From: Campylobacter concisus
GTDB taxonomy: Bacteria; Campylobacterota; Campylobacteria; Campylobacterales; Campylobacteraceae
Assembly (NCBI RefSeq): GCF_003048875.2
Contig: NZ_CP049264.1
Coordinates: 496,001 to 560,000 of the forward strand
Length of the DNA stretch: 64,000 bases
Direction: 5' to 3'
In this document: positions 1-8,236 of the stretch, piece by piece
How positions within the stretch are numbered: the stretch's first letter is position 1
How the letters are laid out: each line of letters starts with the position of its first letter
Program-made: the position numbers and the translations under genes
Notes under the pieces: model-generated
Seen by the model: only the letters and a program-made list of their open reading frames with translations
Told to the model about the DNA's origin: nothing
Databases searched by the model: none

Positions 1-1
1 G

Positions 2-181
2 CTTGAAACGCTTTGCCAAAAAAATGAGTGTGAGCTTTTGCTAGCTTCATTTGCGTTTTGCTCTGATAATGCACTGATGATAGCAAGGGCTGGTCGCGAA
101 AAATACTTAAAAAAAGAGTTCATCTCGCATGATAAGCTAACTATAAACCCAAGGGTTAGTTTTAAGAAATTTGAAATTTAA
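2..181 (+). CDS. tsaD: tRNA threonylcarbamoyladenosine biosynthesis protein TsaD, C-terminal fragment
   Basis: The reading frame is open from the window edge and ends with TAA at 179-181, leaving the last 59 residues. The segment FCSDNALMIARAGREKY matches the conserved C-terminal metal-binding region of TsaD/Gcp (family form CTDNAAMIA.AG), whose Asp helps bind the metal. TsaD catalyses transfer of the threonylcarbamoyl group to A37 of ANN-decoding tRNAs. The start and the N-terminal HxxxH motif lie outside the window. A hairpin terminator follows at 200-219. Confidence 0.82.
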   Translation, partial: LETLCQKNECELLLASFAFCSDNALMIARAGREKYLKKEFISHDKLTINPRVSFKKFEI

Positions 182-199
182 AATTAGAGTAAATTTGAT

Positions 200-219
200 G
201 GTGGCTAAAGCTAGCCACC
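200..219. terminator. Bidirectional hairpin terminator between tsaD and putP
   Basis: GGTGGCTA (200-207), loop AAGC, TAGCCACC (212-219) form a perfect 8-bp stem in the 48-bp gap between two convergent genes. AAATTT flanks both sides of the stem, so it can work on either strand. Confidence 0.8.
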
Positions 220-229
220 TTGCTTAAAT

Positions 230-1717
230 TTAAAGCCTTGTCTTCATCTTTTCAAATTCATCTTTTATCACTTGCTCATGTGGCTCGCTAGTCATTTTAT
301 TTATCGCGTCGCCCCAGATACTGACCATGATGATGGCTAAGCTTGAGGTTAAAATGCCAGGTAAAATTTCATAAACATAGGCATTTAGCCCTGATGTTAT
401 CCAAAATATCACGGTCGCACCGCCAGCTATCATACCAGCAAGTGCTCCAAGTGCGCTCATACGTTTCCAGTAAAGGCTAAAAAGTAGCACTGGTCCAAAG
501 CTCGCGCCAAATCCAGCCCAAGCGTTGCCAACGACGTTTAGAACGTTATCTGTAGAGATAAAGGCAAGCACTGTGGCAATTATCGCTACGACCACGACTG
601 CATAGCGGCTGATCGCTGTTTGCGTGCTTTGGCTCACCTCTTTTTTGTAAAAGGCAAAGATGAAATCCTTTGTGACCGAGCTTGAGGTGACTAAGAGCTG
701 GCTTGAGATGGTGCTCATGATCGCTGAAAGCACGGCTGAGATGATGATACCTATAAAAAATGGCGGGAAAAGTAGCTCACCAAGCTTTAAAAATACTGTC
801 TCAGGGTCGCTTAGTCCGCCTCTTTGGCTAAAATAGACAAAGCCGATAAGTCCGCTCATAATTGCACCAAGTAGGCCGATCGTCATCCAGCCAATGCCTA
901 TCCTTCTTGCCTTTGCGAGCTCTTTTGAGTCACGTATCGCCATAAATCTAACGATGATATGTGGCTGTCCAAAGTAGCCAAAGCCCCAAGCTAGAAGGCC
1001 TAAAATGCCCCAGAAAGTCTGGTCTCTAAATGGATTTAGGTGATTTGCATCAAGCCTGCTTATCTCTTTTATCAAATTTGTATCGCTTGGCAAGTCTAAA
1101 TTTAGATATGCTACGACTGGGATCGAGACTAGGACGCAAAACATCAAAAGCCCCTGAAATGCGTCAGTTATGCTAACAGCCTTAAATCCACCAAAAAATG
1201 TGTAAAAGACTACGATGATTAGCGTAAAGACCGCTCCGTATGCAAATTTTAAGCCAAAAAAGCTCTCAAAAGTCTTGCCGCCAGCGATGATGCCACTACT
1301 TACATAAAGTGTGAAAAATATCAAGATGATAAGACCTGAGATGATCCTTAAAATTTTTGTCCTATCTTTAAAGCGGTTTTCTAAAAAATCAGGTATCGTG
1401 ATGCTATCGCTTGCAACCTCGGTATAGACCCTAAGTCTTTTTGCTAGAAATAAGTAGTTGCAGTACGCTCCCACGATAAGACCAGCTATCATCCAGACAT
1501 TTGCCACACCAGTTGCGTATAAGGCCCCGGGCACGCCAAGTAGCATCCAACCACTCATATCAGAGGCGCCAGCGCTAAGTGCAGTGACGACTGGACCCAT
1601 TTGACGGTTATCTAGCAGATACTCGTTCATACTTGCGTTTTTATCGTAGAAATATCGTCCGATAAAGAGCAAGAAACCAAAATAGATGGCGATGGCTAAA
1701 TAAGACCCAAAGCTCAT
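230..1717 (-). CDS. putP: Sodium/proline symporter PutP
   Basis: This 495-residue protein of the sodium:solute symporter (SSS) family has about 13 membrane segments. The TM2 signature ASDMSGWMLLGVPG (near residues 51-64) is the Na+/proline-binding stretch of PutP, and the FFGGFKAVSITDAFQG motif of the family follows near residue 175. It imports proline with sodium across the inner membrane; campylobacters use amino acids such as proline as carbon and energy sources. Length matches E. coli PutP (about 500 residues). It is a single gene, convergent with tsaD, with no putA beside it in the window. Other SSS transporters (e.g. pantothenate) fit the TM2 motif less well. Confidence 0.9.
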   Translation of the reverse strand: MSFGSYLAIAIYFGFLLFIGRYFYDKNASMNEYLLDNRQMGPVVTALSAGASDMSGWMLLGVPGALYATGVANVWMIAGLIVGAYCNYLFLAKRLRVYTEVASDSITIPDFLENRFKDRTKILRIISGLIILIFFTLYVSSGIIAGGKTFESFFGLKFAYGAVFTLIIVVFYTFFGGFKAVSITDAFQGLLMFCVLVSIPVVAYLNLDLPSDTNLIKEISRLDANHLNPFRDQTFWGILGLLAWGFGYFGQPHIIVRFMAIRDSKELAKARRIGIGWMTIGLLGAIMSGLIGFVYFSQRGGLSDPETVFLKLGELLFPPFFIGIIISAVLSAIMSTISSQLLVTSSSVTKDFIFAFYKKEVSQSTQTAISRYAVVVVAIIATVLAFISTDNVLNVVGNAWAGFGASFGPVLLFSLYWKRMSALGALAGMIAGGATVIFWITSGLNAYVYEILPGILTSSLAIIMVSIWGDAINKMTSEPHEQVIKDEFEKMKTRL

Positions 1718-1809
1718 AAAATTCCTTTCAAATAAAATAAAACGGTTATGTTATTACAAATTTATTTAAATTTCAATGAGCGGGCTTATTCCTTAAAAAA
1801 TTTTAAGCA

Positions 1810-1837
1810 AAATGATATATTTTTTTTCGTATCATTT
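1810..1837 (+). promoter_or_regulatory. Inverted repeat in the leader of the amino-acid ABC transporter operon
   Basis: AAATGATA (1810-1817) and TATCATTT (1830-1837) form a perfect 8-bp inverted repeat around a 12-base T-rich spacer, upstream of the permease gene. It could be an operator or a leader hairpin. It overlaps the upstream ATG at 1812 and so argues for the TTG start at 1866. Confidence 0.4.
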
Positions 1838-1865
1838 AAGGCTACATTTTAAAGAAAGGACGAAG

Positions 1866-2576
1866 TTGAACGCTCAAAATTTAGCCAAATTTCTATTTTT
1901 TATAATAATTGTCTCACTTGGAACATACTTTTTCTATCCAAGAGATCTTAGCGAGGCGCAAGAGATCGCATATATCAAAAGTTACGGAGTAACACTTGGT
2001 CTTACGATAGGCGGTATCGCTATAGGCATCACACTTGGATTTATTTTAGCTTTTATTAAATTTTTAGATATCAAGGTTTTAAATTTCGTCATAGATGAGT
2101 ATATTGACATCTTGCGTGGAACGCCTGTAATACTTCAACTTCTAATATTTTCAGTGGTGATTTTCGCCACTTGGAGCGATAACTTCTACGTCGCTGTGAT
2201 CGCACTTGGACTAAATAGCTCGGCTTACGTCGCTGAGATCGTAAGAAGCGGCATAAATAGCGTCGATAAAGGTCAGATGGAGGCAGCTAGGGCGATGGGG
2301 CTAAACTACTACGTTTCGATGCGTGAGATAGTCTTTCCACAAGCTACTAAAAATATCTTGCCAGCGCTTGCAAATGAGTTTATATCGCTTTTTAAAGAGA
2401 CCTCAGTCGTTGGCTATATAAGCGTCGTTGATATTACGATGCAGAGCAAGAGCCTTCAAGCGGTCTTTTACAGCCCAGAGCCAGTCATTTTTACGGGCAT
2501 TGTATATTACGTGAGTGTTAAATTTTTCACCCTTTTGGTGAAACTACTTGAGAGGAGACTAAATCGCCATGATTGA
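1866..2576 (+). CDS. Polar amino-acid ABC transporter, permease subunit
   Basis: This is the membrane subunit of a polar amino-acid importer (HisM/GlnP family). The EAA loop is clear: EAARAMGLNYYVSMREIVFPQA, preceded by YVAEIVRSGINSV and RGTPVILQ, all typical of the family. About five membrane segments are visible. The frame is open from an ATG at 1812, but TTG at 1866 has an AAAGGA ribosome site at good spacing and gives LNAQNLAKFLFFII, a normal N-terminus of 236 residues, so I chose it. The end overlaps the ATPase gene by 8 bases, and the binding protein follows, forming a complete transporter operon. The substrate cannot be decided from sequence. Confidence 0.88.
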   Translation: MNAQNLAKFLFFIIIVSLGTYFFYPRDLSEAQEIAYIKSYGVTLGLTIGGIAIGITLGFILAFIKFLDIKVLNFVIDEYIDILRGTPVILQLLIFSVVIFATWSDNFYVAVIALGLNSSAYVAEIVRSGINSVDKGQMEAARAMGLNYYVSMREIVFPQATKNILPALANEFISLFKETSVVGYISVVDITMQSKSLQAVFYSPEPVIFTGIVYYVSVKFFTLLVKLLERRLNRHD

Positions 2577-3297
2577 GATTAAAAATTTAAACAAAAGCTA
2601 TGGCGATTTGCGTGTTTTAAATGACATTAGCGTAAATATCAAAAAGGGCGAAGTCATAGCGATAATTGGCCCAAGCGGCGGTGGAAAAAGTACATTTTTG
2701 CGCTGCATAAACCGCCTTGAAGAGCCAGATAGCGGGCATATCAAGATAAATGGCGAAGATATCTTAGATAAAAAATCAGACATAAATAAAATTCGCCAAA
2801 AAGTGAGCATGGTGTTTCAGCACTTTAACCTTTTTGCAAACAAAAACGTCTTGCAAAATTTGACCCTAGCTCCGATAAAAGCTGGGATTTTAGACAAAGA
2901 GAGTGCTGAGAGGAGGGCAGATGAGCTGCTAAAGAGCGTTGGGCTAAGTGATAAGAAATTTGCCTACCCGCACAAGCTCTCAGGCGGTCAAAAGCAGCGT
3001 ATTGCCATCGCTAGAAGCTTGGCTATGGATCCAGAAGTGATACTATTTGACGAGCCAACAAGCGCGCTAGATCCTGAGATGATCGGAGAGGTGCTTGATA
3101 TCATGAAAGATGTCGCAGCCAAGGGCATAACGATGCTTGTGGTGACTCACGAGATGGGCTTTGCAAGAAACGTGGCAAATAGAATTTTCTTTATGGACAA
3201 AGGCAAGATAGCAGTTGATGACACGCCAAAAAATGTCTTTACAAATCCGCAGCACGAGCGTCTGCGAGAGTTTTTAGGTAAAATTTTAAATCACTAA
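2569..3297 (+). CDS. Polar amino-acid ABC transporter, ATP-binding subunit
   Basis: This 242-residue cytoplasmic ATPase energises the permease encoded just upstream. The Walker A motif GPSGGGKST is near residues 34-42, the Q-loop is VFQHFNLF, the ABC signature LSGGQKQRIAIA is near 137, Walker B is VILFDEPTSALDPE, and the switch histidine is in VVTHEMGFA. The order and spacing are those of the GlnQ/HisP/Peb1C family. The start ATG lies inside the end of the permease gene (8-base overlap), implying translational coupling. Confidence 0.93.
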   Translation: MIEIKNLNKSYGDLRVLNDISVNIKKGEVIAIIGPSGGGKSTFLRCINRLEEPDSGHIKINGEDILDKKSDINKIRQKVSMVFQHFNLFANKNVLQNLTLAPIKAGILDKESAERRADELLKSVGLSDKKFAYPHKLSGGQKQRIAIARSLAMDPEVILFDEPTSALDPEMIGEVLDIMKDVAAKGITMLVVTHEMGFARNVANRIFFMDKGKIAVDDTPKNVFTNPQHERLREFLGKILNH

Positions 3298-3308
3298 TAG
3301 GGAGTAAA

Positions 3309-4079
3309 ATGAAAAATTTATTAAAATTTTTAATGGTAGGGTTAGCTCTGTTTTTTATAGGTTGTGGTGATGATAGTGGCAAAAAAACCGCTGCAAATGC
3401 GCCAGAAGCTAGCAAAGAGGTAGTTTATAAGGTAGGATCAAGCGCTGATTATCCTCCATTTGAGTATCTTGATGATAAAAATCAAATCGTTGGTTTTGAG
3501 ATTGATCTTCTAAATGAGATCACTAAAAAAACTGGGATCAAATTTGACGTTGCAAATATGAGTTTTGATGGGCTAATACCAGCTTTAAAAACAGGCAAGA
3601 TCGATATCGCGATAAGCGGCATGAGCGCGACTGATGAGAGAAGAAAGTCTGTTGATTTTACTAAGCCATATTATTTTTCAGAGAATTTATTTATCCGCAA
3701 AAAAGGCTCAGATGTAAATAAAGACAACCTTAAAGATAAGAAAATTTCAGCTCAAGTTGGCACAATCCAAGAGGATGCAGCTAAAAAGATCACAACTCAG
3801 TCAATCCCAGCTGAAAACGTAGCAGCAGCTATAATGTCACTAAATGCCGGCAAAATCGATGTTGTGCTTACTGATAGCCCGATAGGTGTTGAGTTTTTAA
3901 AACAAAATCCAGACTTAGAGGAGTTTTTAAGACTTCCTGACGGCACAGAGGGCTTTGCGATAGCATTTGATAAGGGTAAACACACTGATCTTATCAAAAA
4001 GATAGATGTTGCGATCGAAGAGCTTCAAAAATCTGGCGAATTTGACAAAATGCTCGCTAAATACGGCCTTAAAAAATAA
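3309..4079 (+). CDS. Amino-acid ABC transporter substrate-binding lipoprotein
   Basis: This 256-residue protein belongs to the periplasmic binding protein family 3. The N-terminus MKNLLKFLMVGLALFFIGCG is a lipoprotein signal peptide with a lipobox ending at Cys19, so it should be membrane anchored. The YPPFEYLDDKNQIVGFEIDLLNEI block and the SGMSATDERRKSVDFTKPYY block are the two conserved ligand-contact regions. It captures a polar amino acid and delivers it to the permease/ATPase encoded 11 bases upstream. Relatives in C. jejuni are CjaA, CjaC/HisJ and Peb1A; I cannot say which is the orthologue. Confidence 0.9.
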   Translation: MKNLLKFLMVGLALFFIGCGDDSGKKTAANAPEASKEVVYKVGSSADYPPFEYLDDKNQIVGFEIDLLNEITKKTGIKFDVANMSFDGLIPALKTGKIDIAISGMSATDERRKSVDFTKPYYFSENLFIRKKGSDVNKDNLKDKKISAQVGTIQEDAAKKITTQSIPAENVAAAIMSLNAGKIDVVLTDSPIGVEFLKQNPDLEEFLRLPDGTEGFAIAFDKGKHTDLIKKIDVAIEELQKSGEFDKMLAKYGLKK

Positions 4080-4092
4080 ATCCTAATATAAA

Positions 4093-4122
4093 TTTGCAAG
4101 AGGCAAAAATGCTTCTTGCAAA
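4093..4122 (+). terminator. Hairpin terminator after the ABC transporter operon
   Basis: TTTGCAAGAGGC (4093-4104) pairs with GCTTCTTGCAAA (4111-4122) around the loop AAAAAT. This gives a 12-bp stem with one G-T pair, 14 bases after the stop codon. There is no long T run after it. Confidence 0.65.
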
Positions 4123-4208
4123 AAATCTCACAAATTTCTAATTTATAAAATTTAATATTATTTAAATATATTGTAATAAAATTGTCAATTTACTTTAAGG
4201 AGAATGCA

Positions 4209-6161
4209 ATGAAGTCACTCAGGATGAGAACGGCACTTGTGCTAAGTGTCATGCTTTTGGTTTGTGTTAGTGTGGTTGGTCTTGTGACCTATAACATGGC
4301 TAAAAATTTATATACCGACAGGGTCGAAAGTAAAGAATTTCCACTTGCTGTCAATGAAGTTGGTTATAAAATAGAATCTTACATCGATAAGATAATCGAC
4401 GCTTCTTATCAAATAACTCAAAATAGCTTCTTAATAGACTGGGTCAAAAATGGCGAGGACGAGCACGGCAGAAAGGTCTTGTTTGACTATTTTCAGACTC
4501 TTGCTAAAAATTTAAAGCTAGATACGATAATGTTTGGCTCAGATAGAACCCTAAACTACTACGTCGAAGATAAAATTTTAAAGGTCATTAACCCAGAAAA
4601 TGACAAGTGGTACTACGCCTTAAAAGATGGCAGCAGCCTAAGCCTAATCGACATCAACAAGGCTGAAGACGGCAGTGGCAAGATAATGATGTATATAAAC
4701 TACAAAGTTCAAAAAGATGATAAATTTTATGGCATCGCAGCGACTGGCGTAAATTTAAGTGAGATAGTAAATTTTGTCCAGTCACAAAAGATAGGTCGTG
4801 GCGGTAAATTTCTACTAGTCGATGAAAAAGGCGACATCAAGATTGGCAAAGACGTAAGCGGCAACCTAAAAGATTTAGTTGGCGATGCAAACCTTAAAAA
4901 GCTAATCAACGAAAACGGCAGCTACATATCGCTAGATAAGGATGGCAGAAATTTATTGATCGGCTCAAAATATATCAAAAGTATGGGCTGGTATCTTATC
5001 GGCGAGCTTGACAAAGATGAACTTTTAGAAGATCTAAACTCACTTGCTTATGCATCTGTTGGAGTGCTTGTGGTGGTGCTTATTTTAGGACTATTGCTCT
5101 CGCTTTATCTATCTTCATACCTCCTAAAAATCATCCTCAAACTAAAAACAGGCCTGCTATCTTTCTTTGATCTACTAAATCACAAGACAAACAAAGCCCA
5201 GCCTATAGAGATAACATCTAAAGATGAATTTGGTCAAATGGCAGAGCTAATAAACAAAAACACAAAGGCCATTGAAGATGGCATGAAAGATCAAAGTATC
5301 TTCATCCAAAAAGCCAACACCTTTGTAAATGAGATAAAAGATGGCAACTATGAAGCAAGCCTAGAAGCTGATACTAACAATCCAGCTCTAAATCAACTAA
5401 AAAATACATTTAAAGACCTACAGCTTGCTTTAAAAGAAGCAATATCAAGTAATGGTAAAGATGTATTAAATTTACTTAGCACTTATAAAAACCAAGACTT
5501 TACAAAAAGACTTGATGATGATGGTAAGATAGCAAGTGGTATAAACTCTCTAGGTATAGAGATATCTAAAATGCTAAATGACAATCTAAACCAAGCACAA
5601 GTACTAGAAGAAAAAGCTAAACTTCTAGCAAGCTCAGTATCTAAAGTAGCAAGCTCAGCAAACACTCAAGCAAATAGCTTACAAGAATCAGCAGCTGCAG
5701 TTGAGCAAATGTCTAGCTCAATGAATGCCATCTCTCAAAAGACAGCTGATGTTATAAGACAAAGTGATGAAATTAAAAACATCATAACTATTATTAGAGA
5801 TATAGCAGATCAAACAAATCTACTTGCTCTTAATGCTGCAATTGAAGCTGCACGTGCAGGAGAGCACGGCAGAGGATTTGCCGTCGTTGCTGATGAAGTA
5901 AGAAAACTAGCTGAAAGAACTCAAAAATCTCTAGGTGAGATAGAAGCAAATACAAATGTATTAGCTCAATCAATAAATGAGATGAGTGAATCAATCAAAG
6001 AGCAAAGCGAAGGTATAAATATGATAAATCAATCAGTTGCTCAAATAGATAATCTAACAAAAGAAAACGTTGTAATTGCAAACCAAGCAAACGAAGTAAC
6101 ATCAGAAGTAGATGAGATGGCTAAAGCTATAGTTGAAGAGGTTAGGAAGAAGAGGTTTTAA
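4209..6161 (+). CDS. Methyl-accepting chemotaxis protein with periplasmic Cache domain
   Basis: This 650-residue chemoreceptor has TM1 at about residues 8-30, a periplasmic region to about 277 that resembles a double Cache ligand-binding domain, TM2 at about 279-305, a linker, and a C-terminal signalling domain with the hairpin-tip sequence [20 protein letters not shown] (near 537). It senses small molecules and controls CheA. The frame extends upstream to 4182, but ATG 4209 follows AAGGAGA at proper spacing and begins [13 protein letters not shown], a normal start. The C-terminus EEVRKKRF is complete. It is a single gene, about 2.6 kb away from the next genes in its own direction. Confidence 0.92.
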   Translation: MKSLRMRTALVLSVMLLVCVSVVGLVTYNMAKNLYTDRVESKEFPLAVNEVGYKIESYIDKIIDASYQITQNSFLIDWVKNGEDEHGRKVLFDYFQTLAKNLKLDTIMFGSDRTLNYYVEDKILKVINPENDKWYYALKDGSSLSLIDINKAEDGSGKIMMYINYKVQKDDKFYGIAATGVNLSEIVNFVQSQKIGRGGKFLLVDEKGDIKIGKDVSGNLKDLVGDANLKKLINENGSYISLDKDGRNLLIGSKYIKSMGWYLIGELDKDELLEDLNSLAYASVGVLVVVLILGLLLSLYLSSYLLKIILKLKTGLLSFFDLLNHKTNKAQPIEITSKDEFGQMAELINKNTKAIEDGMKDQSIFIQKANTFVNEIKDGNYEASLEADTNNPALNQLKNTFKDLQLALKEAISSNGKDVLNLLSTYKNQDFTKRLDDDGKIASGINSLGIEISKMLNDNLNQAQVLEEKAKLLASSVSKVASSANTQANSLQESAAAVEQMSSSMNAISQKTADVIRQSDEIKNIITIIRDIADQTNLLALNAAIEAARAGEHGRGFAVVADEVRKLAERTQKSLGEIEANTNVLAQSINEMSESIKEQSEGINMINQSVAQIDNLTKENVVIANQANEVTSEVDEMAKAIVEEVRKKRF

Positions 6162-6181
6162 ACTACTCTTTCTCTAGAGTT

Positions 6182-6205
6182 TTAAACAAACTCAAATTTG
6201 TTTAA
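6182..6205 (+). terminator. Possible terminator hairpin after the chemoreceptor gene
   Basis: TTAAACAAA (6182-6190) pairs perfectly with TTTGTTTAA (6197-6205) around a 6-base loop, 20 bases after the stop codon. The stem is AT-rich and there is no T run. Confidence 0.4.
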
Positions 6206-6240
6206 GACAAAACACTTCATTAATATTCATAAACTCCGAC

Positions 6241-6495
6241 CTGGTTTAGGCTGGGTTGGGGGTTTAATTTTTGCAAATTTTAAAATCCCATTCTCTCGCA
6301 AGAGTTGACTACTAAAATTTGACTTCGCTTATCGCTTAGCTCAAATTTTAGAGTCGAAATTACTCGTTCATGAAATTTTAAAATTTGCAAAGACAGCTTT
6401 ATTGAATTTATAAATTTCTTTTTATTCAGAAGGGAGACAAGGGGACTTGAATTACGAAGCCGTCCCCTTATCCCCCTTTTTAAATCCCCCAAACC
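6241..6495. repeat. Structured repeat-like element in the 6162-6711 gene-free stretch
   Basis: The gap 6162-6711 holds no convincing gene. Within it, GGGTTGGGGGTTT near 6253-6265 and AAATCCCCCAAACC near 6482-6495 are imperfect inverted ends. Between them are a 16-bp perfect inverted repeat with a nested 15-bp stem (6271-6390), and a GC-rich hairpin AAGGGGAC (6439-6446) / GTCCCCTT (6462-6469). A 70-codon minus-strand frame (6280-6492) runs through all of this. Its sequence is dictated by the repeats and it has no recognisable domain, so I treat it as incidental. The look is that of a non-autonomous mobile repeat or a structured RNA; other copies cannot be tested here. Confidence 0.5.
6271..6390. 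repeat. Nested inverted repeats forming a branched structure
   Basis: TTGCAAATTTTAAAAT (6271-6286) is the exact reverse complement of ATTTTAAAATTTGCAA (6375-6390). Inside lies GACT-A-CTAAAATTTGA (6307-6322) pairing with TCAAATTTTAGAGTC (6341-6355), a 15-bp stem with one bulged A. A small CTCT-CGCA-AGAG arm lies at 6293-6304. Together they can fold as a closing stem with two arms on either strand. Confidence 0.7.
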
Positions 6496-6512
6496 TCTCG
6501 CACGTTAGAGGT

Positions 6513-6541
6513 GCATGCTTTAGTGCTAGCGCACTGCATGC
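6513..6541. repeat. GC-rich imperfect palindrome
   Basis: GCATGC (6513-6518), a TTT bulge, AGTGC, loop TAGC, GCACT (6531-6535), GCATGC (6536-6541). This is an 11-bp stem interrupted by one bulge. It stands alone in AT-rich sequence just right of the repeat element, and its role is unknown. Confidence 0.6.
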
Positions 6542-6647
6542 GAATTAAAACTCTAGCAAGTTTAAATTTTTGGTGATGTGATATACACGCTCATAAATTT
6601 TAAAATTTACTAGATGCTCATCTTGGATTGTTAAATTTGTGTATTGT

Positions 6648-6688
6648 AGAGCTGGCTATTAAGTTTATATCCAAAAAATACCAGCTCT
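6648..6688 (-). terminator. Terminator of the surE-tcdA transcript
   Basis: AGAGCTGG (6648-6655) pairs with CCAGCTCT (6681-6688). TATT/AATA extends the stem past one bulged C. It lies 24 bases beyond the tcdA stop on the minus strand. Confidence 0.6.
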
Positions 6689-6711
6689 GATTTTAAAATT
6701 TGTATATAAAT

Positions 6712-7368
6712 TTAGACTCGCTGCCCAACTATCTTTTTAACAGCTAGTGAGGCTAAATTTAGCCCAAAGCAGGCAGTCACGCCCATGAAGCTTCCAAGTG
6801 GCTTGCAAAGTGGTTCTTCTGTTGAAAAGACCACGTCAAATTTACCGCTAAAGCCTGATTTTTTGAGCTCATATCTATATTTTCTAGCTAGTGGATCGAC
6901 CGAAGTTTTCCAAACGCTAGCCACCTTTATCTTGGTTGGATCAACCCTTTTTGCCCCACCCATCGAGGCTATAAATTTGCTAGGATCTACCGCATTTGCA
7001 AGGGCGATCTTGGCGGTGATATCATCGATCGCATCGATCACCACGTCAAATTTACTAAAGTCAAATCCAGCAACAAACTCAGGCGTGATCAGCGTCTGCA
7101 TAGGTTTGATGCAAGGATAAATTTTGGCAAACTCCTCCACCTTTACGCCGCCTACGTTTTCACTGTAAATTTGGCGGTTTTGATTTGTCACGTCAAAGAT
7201 GTCTTTATCGATCAGCGTGATATGACCAACCCCGCTTCTAGCAAGCGCGTCCACGCACATCCCACCAACACCTCCAGCTCCGCAAACTAGCACTTTTGCG
7301 CTTTGAAGCTTGCTAAAACCATCCTCTCCAAAGAGCCATCTTATCCTTGTAAATCTATCATTTTGCAT
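6712..7368 (-). CDS. tcdA: tRNA threonylcarbamoyladenosine dehydratase TcdA-like E1 enzyme
   Basis: This 218-residue protein is an E1-like ThiF/MoeB/TcdA protein. The nucleotide-binding motif VLVCGAGGVGGMCVDALARSGVG is near residues 27-49, followed by LIDKDIFDVTNQNRQ, whose Asp, Asn and Arg contact ATP in the family, and VVIDAIDDITAK. The absence of the zinc-binding CxxC pairs and the order of motifs point to TcdA (CsdL), which cyclises t6A to ct6A in tRNA, rather than to MoeB/ThiF. ATG 7368 has an AAAGGG ribosome site; the frame can be read from TTG 7371. It overlaps surE by 11 bases, so the two are co-transcribed. Confidence 0.8.
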   Translation of the reverse strand: MQNDRFTRIRWLFGEDGFSKLQSAKVLVCGAGGVGGMCVDALARSGVGHITLIDKDIFDVTNQNRQIYSENVGGVKVEEFAKIYPCIKPMQTLITPEFVAGFDFSKFDVVIDAIDDITAKIALANAVDPSKFIASMGGAKRVDPTKIKVASVWKTSVDPLARKYRYELKKSGFSGKFDVVFSTEEPLCKPLGSFMGVTACFGLNLASLAVKKIVGQRV

Positions 7369-8134
7369 CAAATTTCCCTTTTAAGCTCTCTAAGCTCTCG
7401 TATGAAGTCATATTTAGTTTTATGGGCGTTATCGTGGCAAAGCCCTCATTTACCTTGCTGATGTCGCTTGGCTCGCCTTTTTCATATTCAAGTGCGGCGT
7501 TTCCAAGCCAGTAGTACTCGATGCCTCTTGGGTTGCGATTAAGCGTAGCATGCGTGGCGTAGGTGCGTCTGCCAGCTGGCACGACGGAGTAGCCTTTGAA
7601 ATTTTTGATAGTTGTGGCTGGGATATTTACATTTAGAAATTCTCTTTGATTTAGCGAAATTTCATCATTTAGCACCTTTGGTACGATAAATTTAACGATC
7701 TCTTTTGCCAGCTCAAAGCCAAGTTCGTTTAGTGAGTTGTTTTCATAAAACTGCGAAAAAGCGATGCTTCTAATGCCCTGTAAAACGCCCTCCATCGCCG
7801 CTCCACACGTGCCAGAGTAGGTGATGTCCTCGCCTAAATTTGCCCCGTGATTTATGCCGCTTATCACTAGATCTGGTTTTTTATTATAAAGTGCGTGAAG
7901 TGCGAGATAGACGCAGTCGCTGGGCGTTGCGTCGTCAAGTTTAAAAAAGCCATCATCGAGTTTTATAAACCTAAGCGGCCTTGTGAGCGTCAAAGAGTGA
8001 GCGCAGGCTGATTTTTCAGAGCTTGGAGCCACGATCGTGACATTTACGCCATCTAGCTCGTTTAAAGCTTCTTTTAAGGCAAACAGACCAGCCGCCTCAA
8101 ATCCATCGTCATTTGTTATCAAAATTTCTTTCAA
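7358..8134 (-). CDS. surE: 5'/3'-nucleotidase SurE
   Basis: This 258-residue enzyme dephosphorylates nucleoside monophosphates using a divalent metal. The N-terminal ITNDDGFEAAGLFAL carries the DD metal ligands. The conserved blocks PSSEKSACAHSLTLTRPL, GTPSDCV-like ATPSDCVYLAL and VISGINHGANLGEDITYSGTCGAAMEG (metal-binding Asn/Ser loop) are all present. The length equals that of the family (about 250-260). The start is TTG 8134 after a good AAAGGA ribosome site. It is divergent from lpxB, and tcdA follows in the same operon. Confidence 0.95.
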   Translation of the reverse strand: MKEILITNDDGFEAAGLFALKEALNELDGVNVTIVAPSSEKSACAHSLTLTRPLRFIKLDDGFFKLDDATPSDCVYLALHALYNKKPDLVISGINHGANLGEDITYSGTCGAAMEGVLQGIRSIAFSQFYENNSLNELGFELAKEIVKFIVPKVLNDEISLNQREFLNVNIPATTIKNFKGYSVVPAGRRTYATHATLNRNPRGIEYYWLGNAALEYEKGEPSDISKVNEGFATITPIKLNMTSYESLESLKGKFDAK

Positions 8135-8197
8135 ATTTTATCCTTTAAAGGGTTGGATTTTATCACAGCTTTCTTAAAATTTTAAAGAATTTTTGCG

Positions 8198-8203
8198 TAT
8201 AAT
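8198..8203 (+). promoter_or_regulatory. -10 element upstream of lpxB
   Basis: A perfect TATAAT lies 34 bases before the lpxB start, in the 102-bp divergent gap with surE. As is usual in Campylobacter, no clear -35 box is seen. Confidence 0.55.
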
Positions 8204-8236
8204 GCCCCCAAAAAAAGACCTGATGAAAGTGTGTAA

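Noticed and set aside
1818-1828. T8 tract as a phase-variation switch
   Set aside because: It lies upstream of the chosen TTG start, so slippage would not change the protein; no long G tracts, the usual Campylobacter switches, occur in the window.
6280-6492. 70-codon minus-strand frame as a gene
   Set aside because: Its sequence is set by the inverted repeats, it has no recognisable domain, and it is better explained as part of the repeat element.
6162-6711. Pseudogene remnant of a chemoreceptor or transposase
   Set aside because: No frame shows chemoreceptor or DDE motifs; the chemoreceptor upstream has a normal C-terminus.
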